Source: Planctomycetaceae bacterium (GTDB lineage: Bacteria; Planctomycetota; Planctomycetia; Planctomycetales; Planctomycetaceae). From it: a stretch of DNA of 5,662 nucleotides. The notes beneath the pieces were generated by a model. It did not search any database and had not been told where the DNA came from. It saw only the letters and a list, made by a program, of their open reading frames with translations. Position numbers and translations under genes: made by a program. Numbering within the stretch: the first letter of the stretch is position 1; every line of letters starts with the position of its first letter. Shown piece by piece: positions 1 to 5,662 of the stretch. The DNA lies in assembly GCA_003445035.1 (NCBI GenBank), contig DLVV01000453.1, forward strand, positions 1-5,662. The letters run 5' to 3'.

Positions 1-1
1 C

Positions 2-1030
2 GAGCGGGGTGTGCAGTGGATTGTTGAAAGTGGGCCAGCCACCCGACCTCAACCTCCCAAGCCCGTCGGAACTGCCACCGAAGCCAGCGCCTTCAAAGCC
101 GTCGAAAAGGTGCTGCAGGTTCGCCGCCGCGGCACGCTGGTGTTCGCCCGGCCGACCACGGCCGGAGTGGATCAACTGGAGAAGTTCCTCAAGACCTACC
201 CGAAGTCAGCCCATCGCCAGGAAGCCCTGTACCTGCGAGGGCTGAGCCTGTGGATGCTGAAACGGTACGACCACGCAGCCGCCGCCTACCGTGTGCTGCT
301 CGACGCCTTCCCCAAAGGAAAGCACACTCGCATGGCTCGGATTCGCGAAGCGGGCGCGCTGCTGTTCTCCGATCAACCACAGCCCGCTCTCGACCGGCTC
401 GACGAGTTGATGACTGACTACCCCGACCGCCCCGAGATGTACGGGCGAGAGCGGGCCCACGCCCTGGTGCTGGTGGGTCGACAGAAGGAGGCCCGCGAGT
501 TCATGGATCACGTCGAATCCCAGATGCTCGCCGCCGGCAAGGATCGACTGGTCCCCCGCATGCGGATGCAGTTCGCTCCGCTGAGAATGGTGGGCCGTCC
601 GCTGAAAGCGTTCCAGGTGGCCCGTCACGGAGCCGACGGCCAGATCGACTCGTCCAGTCTCAAGGGACAGGTCGTGCTCGTCGACTTCTGGGCAACGTGG
701 TGCCGGCCCTGCGTGGCCGAGTTGCCGCATCTCAGGGCCGCCCACGAGAAGTTCGCCGAGCAGGGTTTCCAGATCGTCTCGATCAGCCTCGACGAGAAAC
801 AGGAACTCCTCGACGCCTTCATCTCTCGAGAGAAAATGAACTGGCTGCACCACTTCGACGGCAAGAAGTGGAAGAACGAGCTCGCGGTGCTCTTCGACGT
901 CCACAGCATTCCGATGAACCTGCTGGTCGACCGCCAGGGCATCGTCCGTGCCGCCAATCTCCGGGGCACCGCCGTCGCAAGGCGTGTCGAGGAACTGCTC
1001 AAGACGCCCGCCGCAGCACCGAAGAAGTAG
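2..1030 (+). CDS. TPR-thioredoxin (TlpA/ResA-like) fusion protein, 5'-partial
   Basis: The protein joins a helical repeat region to a thiol-disulfide oxidoreductase domain. Numbering from the GTG at position 11 (339 residues), residues 52-170 read as TPR/YfiO-like helices (for example FLKTYPKSAHRQEALYLRG, then YRVLLDAFPKGKHTRMA). Residues 197-335 form a TlpA/ResA-type thioredoxin fold. Its active site is WCRPC (Cys231, Cys234) after VVLVDFWAT, and the expected cis-proline is Pro301 in SIPMNLLVD. Family members reduce or oxidise protein disulfides outside the cytoplasm, for example in cytochrome c maturation. The TPR part probably binds a partner (inference). The frame stays open to the left edge (codons for E, R, G before the GTG), the GTG has no convincing ribosome binding site, and no signal peptide or lipobox is visible. 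The true start and export signal therefore probably lie upstream. A Pro-rich linker spans about residues 9-20. The next gene follows after 17 bases, suggesting co-transcription. Confidence 0.9.
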   Translation, partial: ERGVQWIVESGPATRPQPPKPVGTATEASAFKAVEKVLQVRRRGTLVFARPTTAGVDQLEKFLKTYPKSAHRQEALYLRGLSLWMLKRYDHAAAAYRVLLDAFPKGKHTRMARIREAGALLFSDQPQPALDRLDELMTDYPDRPEMYGRERAHALVLVGRQKEAREFMDHVESQMLAAGKDRLVPRMRMQFAPLRMVGRPLKAFQVARHGADGQIDSSSLKGQVVLVDFWATWCRPCVAELPHLRAAHEKFAEQGFQIVSISLDEKQELLDAFISREKMNWLHHFDGKKWKNELAVLFDVHSIPMNLLVDRQGIVRAANLRGTAVARRVEELLKTPAAAPKK

Positions 1031-1047
1031 GTCGGTCGGAACAAACC

Positions 1048-1668
1048 ATGGACTCGACCGGTCGCCCGCAAAGCCACCTGACACGCCCGGCAGACACGGC
1101 GGTGGTGCTGATCGACGTGCAGCCGCGGTTCGTCGATGGCATGCACGGTGACGCCGAACCCGTGCTGGCCCGACTCGAACAACTGCTGATCATCTGCGAG
1201 TGGTTCGAACTGCCGGCACTGGCCACGTTCGAGGAACCGGTGGCCAAAAAGGGAAGATTGCCCGATCGACTGGAATCGAAATGGCCTACCGGTGGGGCAA
1301 CGTTCAACAAGCGGTCCTACGGACTCACCGGCGAACCCGAAATCGTCTCGGCCCTCGAGCAAATCGGTCGCCCCCGGCTGGTCGTCGCCGGAGCCGAGAC
1401 CGATGTGTGTGTCCTGCAGTCGGTGCTGGGACTGATTGAGTTGGGATACGAGGTGCTCCTGCTCGAGGACTGCCTGTTCAGCAGCGACCCACACACCGAT
1501 CCGGCCGTGACCCGGATGCGTACCGCCGGTGCGATCCCCTGCACCTACAAGACACTGTTCTACGAACTGTTGCAGACAGACGATCCCCTGGCCTGGCAGG
1601 ACCAGCTCGCCCGGGCGACGCAGCGTGGTTTCGTCGCTCCCGAGTCACTTCCGCCTTTGTCCGTCTAG
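1048..1668 (+). CDS. Isochorismatase-family cysteine hydrolase (YcaC-like)
   Basis: This predicted cytoplasmic hydrolase of 206 residues has the typical length of the isochorismatase superfamily. The catalytic triad is visible: Asp23 in VVLIDVQPRF, Lys88 in TFNKRSYG, and the nucleophile Cys121 in VAGAETDVCVLQS, where the residue before Cys normally follows a cis-peptide. The C-terminal part (EDCLFSSD, then GAIPCTYKTLFYELL) resembles YcaC-type members. The Asp-x-His metal site of nicotinamidases is not apparent between Asp23 and Lys88, so nicotinamidase is unlikely. The substrate cannot be read from the sequence, and many family members have none assigned. The frame is open far upstream, into the preceding gene. 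I chose ATG 1048 because it lies 17 bases after the previous stop, has a weak CGGA (1037-1040) seven bases before it, and gives the usual short lead before the LIDVQ motif. The gene ends in a TAG shared, through CTAG, with the convergent gene. Confidence 0.92.
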   Translation: MDSTGRPQSHLTRPADTAVVLIDVQPRFVDGMHGDAEPVLARLEQLLIICEWFELPALATFEEPVAKKGRLPDRLESKWPTGGATFNKRSYGLTGEPEIVSALEQIGRPRLVVAGAETDVCVLQSVLGLIELGYEVLLLEDCLFSSDPHTDPAVTRMRTAGAIPCTYKTLFYELLQTDDPLAWQDQLARATQRGFVAPESLPPLSV

Positions 1669-2774
1669 CCGCTCAACACCGACGGGTCAGAAACGAATCG
1701 GGAAGCCGTCTGGCGATCGATCCGCCCCTCGCCCAACAACCGACGGACCGATTCGTCCAGGGTCACCATCCCCGCATCTCGCCCGGTCTGGATGCAGTTG
1801 TCGATCGAAGGCAGCTTGCCGGCCCGGATCGCACTGGAGATCGCCGAATTGGTCAGCATGATCTCCAGGGCCAACTGCCGCTTTTCACCAGGCTGGACAC
1901 TCGGCAACAGGTGCTGACTGACAACGGCCCGCAGGCCCAGCGACAATTGGGCCCGGATCTCTCCCTGGGCGTCGCTGGGAAACAAATCGGCGTAGCGAGA
2001 CACCGCCCCCTTGGCATCCCGCGTGTGCACGGTCGAAAAGACCACGTGCCCCGTCTCGGCCGCGGTCAACGCCATCTGGGCCGTCTCGCGGTCACGGATC
2101 TCGCCAACCAGGATCACGTCCGGATCCTGTCGCAGGCCATATTTCAGCCCATCGGCAAACGACCCGACATCGACTCCCACTTCACGTTGCGTCACCACGG
2201 TGCCCGGACAGTGCGGAATCACGTACTCGACTGGCTCTTCAACGGTGATGATTCGCCGCCCTCCTTCGCGGTTGATCAGGTCAATGATCATCGCCAGTGT
2301 GGTCGACTTGCCCGACCCGGCCACACCCGAAATCAGCACCAGCCCGTTGCGGACCTGCGACAACCTGGTCGCAATTTCCATAGGGAACCCGGCCCAGTCG
2401 AGGCTGGGAATCTCGGCGGGAATCAGGCGAAAGCAGGCCCCGGCGGCCCCACGACTGAAGAACAGGTTGGCCCGGAACCGGCGTGAACGGCCGTCCACAT
2501 CCAACTCGAACGAGAAATCCAGGTTCTGCTTCGACAGGAACTGTGCGTGGACGCTCTCCGGGCACAAGCTTCGAAGCAGGGCGGCGGTCTGATCCGCTTC
2601 GACCACATCGCCACTGATCGGTTCCAGCGAGCCGTGAATTCGCAGCACCGGGGGATGACCGGCGACCACGTGAAGGTCCGACGCTTCCGAGTCGACGGCC
2701 GCCACCAGCCAACCTCGCAGAGGTTCGGCACAATCCAGGCCCGTCACGGTGTTTTCCGACGCGGGTGCTGTCAT
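1665..2774 (-). CDS. PilT/PilU-like type IV pilus retraction ATPase
   Basis: This cytoplasmic hexameric motor ATPase belongs to the secretion/pilus superfamily; PilT and PilU homologues power pilus disassembly and twitching. With the start at 2774 it has 369 residues, normal for PilT (about 340-380). Landmarks in order are: N-terminal PAS-like domain motif SDLHVVAGHPPVLRIHGSL (about 32-50); Walker A GVAGSGKST (150-158, Lys156); Asp box ITVEEPVEYV (about 176-185), with Glu where PilT usually has Asp (IEDP); Walker B DPDVILVGEIRD (217-228, Glu225); His box ETGHVVFSTVHT (240-251); and AIRAGK (315-320), at the place of PilT's AIRNLIRE. The frame continues 22 codons further upstream to an ATG at 2840, but those residues lie inside the preceding gene and are not family-like. 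ATG 2774 overlaps that gene's TGA as ATGA and has a weak GGA eight bases before it. No pilin, pilB or pilC gene is visible here, so a role in pili rests on family alone. A symbol is withheld because PilT and PilU are not separable by eye. Confidence 0.92.
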   Translation of the reverse strand: MTAPASENTVTGLDCAEPLRGWLVAAVDSEASDLHVVAGHPPVLRIHGSLEPISGDVVEADQTAALLRSLCPESVHAQFLSKQNLDFSFELDVDGRSRRFRANLFFSRGAAGACFRLIPAEIPSLDWAGFPMEIATRLSQVRNGLVLISGVAGSGKSTTLAMIIDLINREGGRRIITVEEPVEYVIPHCPGTVVTQREVGVDVGSFADGLKYGLRQDPDVILVGEIRDRETAQMALTAAETGHVVFSTVHTRDAKGAVSRYADLFPSDAQGEIRAQLSLGLRAVVSQHLLPSVQPGEKRQLALEIMLTNSAISSAIRAGKLPSIDNCIQTGRDAGMVTLDESVRRLLGEGRIDRQTASRFVSDPSVLSG

Positions 2775-4330
2775 GGTGTCGATCCGGGAGAGTTCGACCG
2801 TGTCGACTTCGGTTTGAACTGAAAAGCGTACAACCGGCAATCCCGCATGTGGAACCTCAGCCGCACCGGAGTGCCGGCCAGTTGAGAAACGTCACCGGAC
2901 TTGCTCCAAAAGACGGGCATTCGTACCGAGTTGCCGTTGAGCGGACGCGCCTCGGCGCGTGAATAACCCGGAATCGGCAGGCCGTCGTCATCGAGCAGCT
3001 CGACCTCGACCGATCCGCCTCCACTGGCCTCGACGTTCAACTCCAGGCGATCACCACGAAACGTGACCGTGGGAGTGGTCAACACACCGCCATCGGGTCC
3101 GGCATCAGCCGAGACGAATCCGTCGAGCCGCAACACGGCCCGGGCGATGCCACTCTGCTGCTTGCCACCGGGTGAAGCCGGATCGATCTGGCCGTCGTGG
3201 TCCCGGTTGTTGCCCGCGTAGTAGATCCACAACTCGTCACCCATCCGGATCGGATTCGGCAAGGCCCAGACGTAGCGGGAGTCGAACGCCCCGTCGCGAC
3301 CGTTGGCCATGAACGGCCGTCGGTCTCCCATTCGCCGGAACTGCCGCCCGTCGCGACTGATGGCCAGTTGCACGTCGAAGTTGGCCGGTCCGAGGCCCTT
3401 CCCGGAGGACCGCTTCTTCCAGTGCCAGTGGGCCTGGGACAGCATGATGGTCACACCGGGGACCTCCTGGTACGGGAAGACACACGCCCCGTAAAAATCC
3501 ACCGGGGGCTGACGCCCGGGAGTCTTGTGCGTGGCCCGATCGCGAGCATCCGGAGCCATCACGATCGACTCCTTCTGCCATTTTCCGGCCTTGAGGTCGC
3601 TGGTCTCCAGGCGACGGACCGTCCGGTAGCGACGGATCTTATCGCTGTGATGGGCCCAGAATCGTGTGAACAACGCGTACCGCTTCACCGCCGGATCCCA
3701 GAAAACGATGCTCTGGGTATCGTGCCCGCCGGGACCGGGATGTGGCTTGGAGAACAGGGTCCACTTCAGCCCGTCGGGGGAACTGTGCATGTGGAACTCA
3801 CCTGTGGGGTAGACCTTCGCCTGGGTCTTGTACCGGTGCTCGGCCGGCGCCCGGGAGTCGATCCAGACGGCACAGCCTCCGATCTTGTCCGGCAGCACGA
3901 TGTTGTTCTGTTTGGATCCTGCCAACGCGTGCAGGCCGAGCTTCGGCTTGACGAAGTGAACCCCGTCGGCCGACTCGGCATAAGCCACCATCCGCAGGTG
4001 GTCGTAGGGTCCGGGTCCGGTCCGTTTGAACAGGTCGTACCAGACGCGGATCTTGCCGCGGTCCTTGACGACGCTCGAGTAGACCAGGACATGGCAGTCC
4101 TTTTCCCAGGGCTGGTCGGCAGTGATCAACACGCGACCGTCCCGCCGCGGCGAGTGCATCGACAACGTCACGTCCCGGCTCGACTCGACCAGGTGACGAT
4201 CAACAAACAACTGCTTGCGACTGCCGACATCAATCGCTCGAGGGGCGACGTTGGCCGGGGCGGCAGCCGACACGGAGATTTCCGCGAGCCCGGTCAGCAC
4301 CAGCAGCAACGTGATCTTGTTCGTGGTCAT
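2771..4330 (-). CDS. Secreted glycosidase-like (five-bladed propeller type) protein, uncharacterised planctomycete family
   Basis: This 519-residue protein is predicted to be exported. A short signal peptide is visible: Lys5, then a hydrophobic stretch from Ile6 to about Val20, and an Ala-rich cleavage region around residues 22-24 (VSAAA before PAN). Residues 37-405 start with SRKQLFVDRHLVESS and contain repeated Trp/Asp/Gly strand-turn segments such as IRVWYDL, YAESADGVHF, MHSSPDGLKWTLF, IVFWDPAVKRYALFTRFW, LAISRDGRQF and DELWIYYAGN. This pattern fits the GH32/GH43/GH62-like beta-propeller fold found in many planctomycete secreted proteins (established knowledge, recalled without a search). 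Residues about 415-506 form a C-terminal beta-sandwich-like module ending in VRLRFHMRDCRLYAFQF. Catalytic acids and substrate cannot be assigned. The start is well fixed: ATG 4330 is preceded by GGAG with a five-base spacer and by an in-frame TGA at 4348-4346. The gene lies 75 bases after a DUF1501 gene, and its stop overlaps the start of the PilT-like gene. Confidence 0.85.
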   Translation of the reverse strand: MTTNKITLLLVLTGLAEISVSAAAPANVAPRAIDVGSRKQLFVDRHLVESSRDVTLSMHSPRRDGRVLITADQPWEKDCHVLVYSSVVKDRGKIRVWYDLFKRTGPGPYDHLRMVAYAESADGVHFVKPKLGLHALAGSKQNNIVLPDKIGGCAVWIDSRAPAEHRYKTQAKVYPTGEFHMHSSPDGLKWTLFSKPHPGPGGHDTQSIVFWDPAVKRYALFTRFWAHHSDKIRRYRTVRRLETSDLKAGKWQKESIVMAPDARDRATHKTPGRQPPVDFYGACVFPYQEVPGVTIMLSQAHWHWKKRSSGKGLGPANFDVQLAISRDGRQFRRMGDRRPFMANGRDGAFDSRYVWALPNPIRMGDELWIYYAGNNRDHDGQIDPASPGGKQQSGIARAVLRLDGFVSADAGPDGGVLTTPTVTFRGDRLELNVEASGGGSVEVELLDDDGLPIPGYSRAEARPLNGNSVRMPVFWSKSGDVSQLAGTPVRLRFHMRDCRLYAFQFKPKSTRSNSPGSTP

Positions 4331-4405
4331 CTCGGCTCCACTGGTTCAAAGCCGTACCGGTGCCCTCCGACAACCGGCAACGTTCACGGGCATGCGTTCC
4401 GACGT
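4331..4405 (-). other. Short intergenic spacer between the DUF1501 and propeller genes
   Basis: This 75-base gap separates two genes read in the same direction. It holds the ribosome binding site at its downstream end. I see no clear -35/-10 promoter. A possible short stem (CCGGT pairing with ACCGG on the minus strand, loop of about 11) has no T-run after it, so it is not a convincing terminator. Read-through from the DUF1501 gene is plausible. Confidence 0.45.
4336..4339 (-). promoter_or_regulatory. Ribosome binding site of the propeller-protein gene
   Basis: The minus strand carries GGAG five bases before ATG 4330, a good Shine-Dalgarno match and spacing. Together with the in-frame TGA six codons upstream it fixes the start of the secreted protein. 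Confidence 0.6.
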
Positions 4406-5662
4406 TCAGGCCAGGAGTTCGCGAACGACCTGTCCGCCGATGTCGGTCAGTCGCTGGTCCCGGCCCTGGAACCGATAAACCAGCTGTTCGTGGTCGATCC
4501 CCAGGCAGTGCATGACCGTGGCCTGCAAATCGTGGACGTGCACGGGATTCTCGACGACGTTGTAACCGAAATCGTCAGTCGCCCCGTGAGTGACACCGCC
4601 CCGGATCCCGCCACCGGCCAGCCAGGCGTTGAAACACCGTGGATGATGGTCGCGACCGAACGTCGCCTTCAGTTCTCCCTGGCAATAGGTCGTTCGACCG
4701 AATTCTCCACCCCAGATGATCAGGGTCTCGTCGAGCAAGCCACGCTGTTTGAGATCTCGCAACAGCGCCGCCGTCGGCCGGTCGACCTCCGCACACTGTT
4801 TCGGCATGCGGTTCTTGATGTCCGAGTGCATGTCCCAGCCCCGCTGGTACAGCTGCACGAACCGGACACCCCGTTCGATCATCCGCCGCGCCAGCAGGCA
4901 GTTGTTGGCGAAGGACACCTTGCCCGGCTGCGTCCCGTACAGTTCGTGAATGTGCTTGGGCTCGCCGGAAAGATCCATCATCTCCGGCACGCTGCTCTGC
5001 ATGCGGTAAGCCAGCTCAAACGAGTCGATCCTCGCCTCGATCTCGGGATCGCCGACCAGTTCCAGCCGTCGACGATTCAGGTCATTGATCCCGCGGATCA
5101 GTCGTCCACGGGTGCGGCCGTCGATCCCACCCGGATTCGAAAGGAACAGCACCGGGTCACCCTGGGATTGAAACTGCACCCCCTGGTGTCGGCTGGGCAG
5201 GAATCCGCTGTGGTAGTAACGGGAGATGACCGGCTGGCCCTTGGTGCCCGAGAGCAGGACGACAAAATCGGGCATGCTGCGGTTCTCGGTGCCCAGGCCC
5301 CACGAGACCCACGAACCCACGCAGGGGCGTCCCGGACGGCCGGCACCGGTCTGCAACATGTTCACGGCCGGATCGTGATTGATCGGTTCGCTGTGCAACG
5401 ACCTCACGATGGCAATCTCGTCGCAGACCTTTGCCAGTTCGGGCATGTGCACGTTGAGCACCTGGCCGGACTCACCGCACTGCCGGAAGGTCATCGGTGA
5501 GGCGGCGATCTGAAGTTGCTTCTGCTTGCGGGTCATCAACGTGATCCGCTGCTTGCCACGGACCTCCGCAGGCAGTTCCTGGCCGTTGAGTGCGGCGAGC
5601 TTCGGCTTCGGATCGAAGGTGTCAATGTGCGAAGGACCGCCGGCCATGAACAGGTAGATCAC
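4406..5662 (-). CDS. DUF1501 family protein (alkaline phosphatase/sulfatase-like superfamily), 5'-partial
   Basis: The window holds the last 418 residues of a DUF1501 protein. Full-length members have roughly 450-490 residues and often begin with a twin-arginine signal, which here would lie beyond the right edge. The first codon in view, GTG, is the Val of the internal motif (R)VIYLFMAGGPSHIDTFDPKP, not a start. Family landmarks are: GGPSHIDTFD (8-17), NHDPAVNMLQTGAGRPGRP (95-113), FVQLYQRGWDMHSDI (268-282), IIWGGEFGRT (315-324), GRDHHPRCFNAWLAGGGI (336-353), GYNVVENPVHVHDL (366-379) and YRFQGRDQRLTD (396-407). The conserved Asp, His and Glu residues could form a metal site as in the alkaline phosphatase superfamily, but the family's reaction is not established. 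In planctomycetes these genes are very often paired with DUF1549/DUF1553 cytochrome-like genes, which could lie just upstream outside this window. The C-terminus is complete and ends in VVRELLA before TGA. Confidence 0.93.
   Translation of the reverse strand: MIYLFMAGGPSHIDTFDPKPKLAALNGQELPAEVRGKQRITLMTRKQKQLQIAASPMTFRQCGESGQVLNVHMPELAKVCDEIAIVRSLHSEPINHDPAVNMLQTGAGRPGRPCVGSWVSWGLGTENRSMPDFVVLLSGTKGQPVISRYYHSGFLPSRHQGVQFQSQGDPVLFLSNPGGIDGRTRGRLIRGINDLNRRRLELVGDPEIEARIDSFELAYRMQSSVPEMMDLSGEPKHIHELYGTQPGKVSFANNCLLARRMIERGVRFVQLYQRGWDMHSDIKNRMPKQCAEVDRPTAALLRDLKQRGLLDETLIIWGGEFGRTTYCQGELKATFGRDHHPRCFNAWLAGGGIRGGVTHGATDDFGYNVVENPVHVHDLQATVMHCLGIDHEQLVYRFQGRDQRLTDIGGQVVRELLA

Noticed and set aside
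697..1047. Upstream extension of the hydrolase frame to position 697.
   Set aside because: It overlaps the conserved thioredoxin domain in another frame, and the translated part is Arg/Pro-rich with no homology to the isochorismatase fold.
206..1084. Minus-strand open frame of 292 codons antisense to the TPR-thioredoxin gene, and another at 625-1494.
   Set aside because: Both lie opposite clear conserved domains, have no family motifs and no plausible ribosome binding site; they are composition artefacts.
1661..1685. Possible bidirectional terminator stem (CCGTC and GACGG) at the convergent junction.
   Set aside because: The stem is only five base pairs with a 15-base loop and has no T-run on either side.
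2775..2840. Upstream ATG at 2840 as the start of the PilT-like gene.
   Set aside because: The extra 22 residues lie inside the end of the propeller gene, do not resemble a PilT N-terminus, and the ATGA overlap at 2774-2771 gives a better start.
3197..5500. A 767-codon open frame on the plus strand, antisense to the propeller and DUF1501 genes.
   Set aside because: It spans two well-supported genes and their spacer, shows no recognisable domain and is rich in Pro/Arg/Val/His as expected from the complement of GC-rich codons. Such long antisense frames arise because stop codons are rare there.
5657..5662. GTG at the right edge as the start of the DUF1501 protein.
   Set aside because: It encodes the Val of the internal VIYLFMAGGPSH motif; family members have an N-terminal export signal and further residues before it, so the gene is cut by the window.

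Overview
The window is GC-rich bacterial DNA, almost fully coding, and most likely from the phylum Planctomycetota. The strongest clue is a DUF1501-family protein lying beside a large secreted protein that starts with a motif of the type LFVDRHLVESS. Both are greatly expanded families in planctomycetes (established knowledge). The gene products also match the phylum's usual style: a TPR-thioredoxin fusion, a YcaC-like isochorismatase-fold hydrolase and a stand-alone PilT-like ATPase. No ribosomal or other marker gene is present to refine the assignment.

Layout. Plus strand, left third: (1) a TPR plus TlpA-like thioredoxin protein whose 5' end is cut off by the window edge (2-1030); 17 bases later, (2) an isochorismatase-family cysteine hydrolase (1048-1668). 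Minus strand, right two thirds, in transcription order: (3) a DUF1501 protein whose N-terminus is cut off by the right edge (5662-4406); a 75-base gap; (4) a secreted glycosidase-like (five-bladed propeller type) protein (4330-2771); then, overlapping it by ATGA, (5) a PilT/PilU-type retraction ATPase (2774-1665). The two gene sets converge, and their two TAG stop codons share one CTAG palindrome (1665-1668). There is no intergenic room for a terminator there.

How they may work together. The minus-strand genes look like one transcription unit, with exported DUF1501 and propeller proteins followed by a cytoplasmic motor ATPase. DUF1501 and propeller proteins are thought to be exported, and are tentatively linked to degradation or handling of complex polymers. 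The ATPase is coupled translationally by the overlap, but it has no pilus genes beside it here. The plus-strand pair combines a probably periplasmic thiol-redox protein with a cytoplasmic thiol hydrolase, and no shared pathway is evident.

I found no tRNA, rRNA, CRISPR array, insertion sequence or convincing promoter or terminator. No clearly new biological system is visible. The most interesting points are the two extremely tight gene junctions, the unexpected pairing of a secreted enzyme-like protein with a PilT-like motor, and the uncharacterised secreted family.
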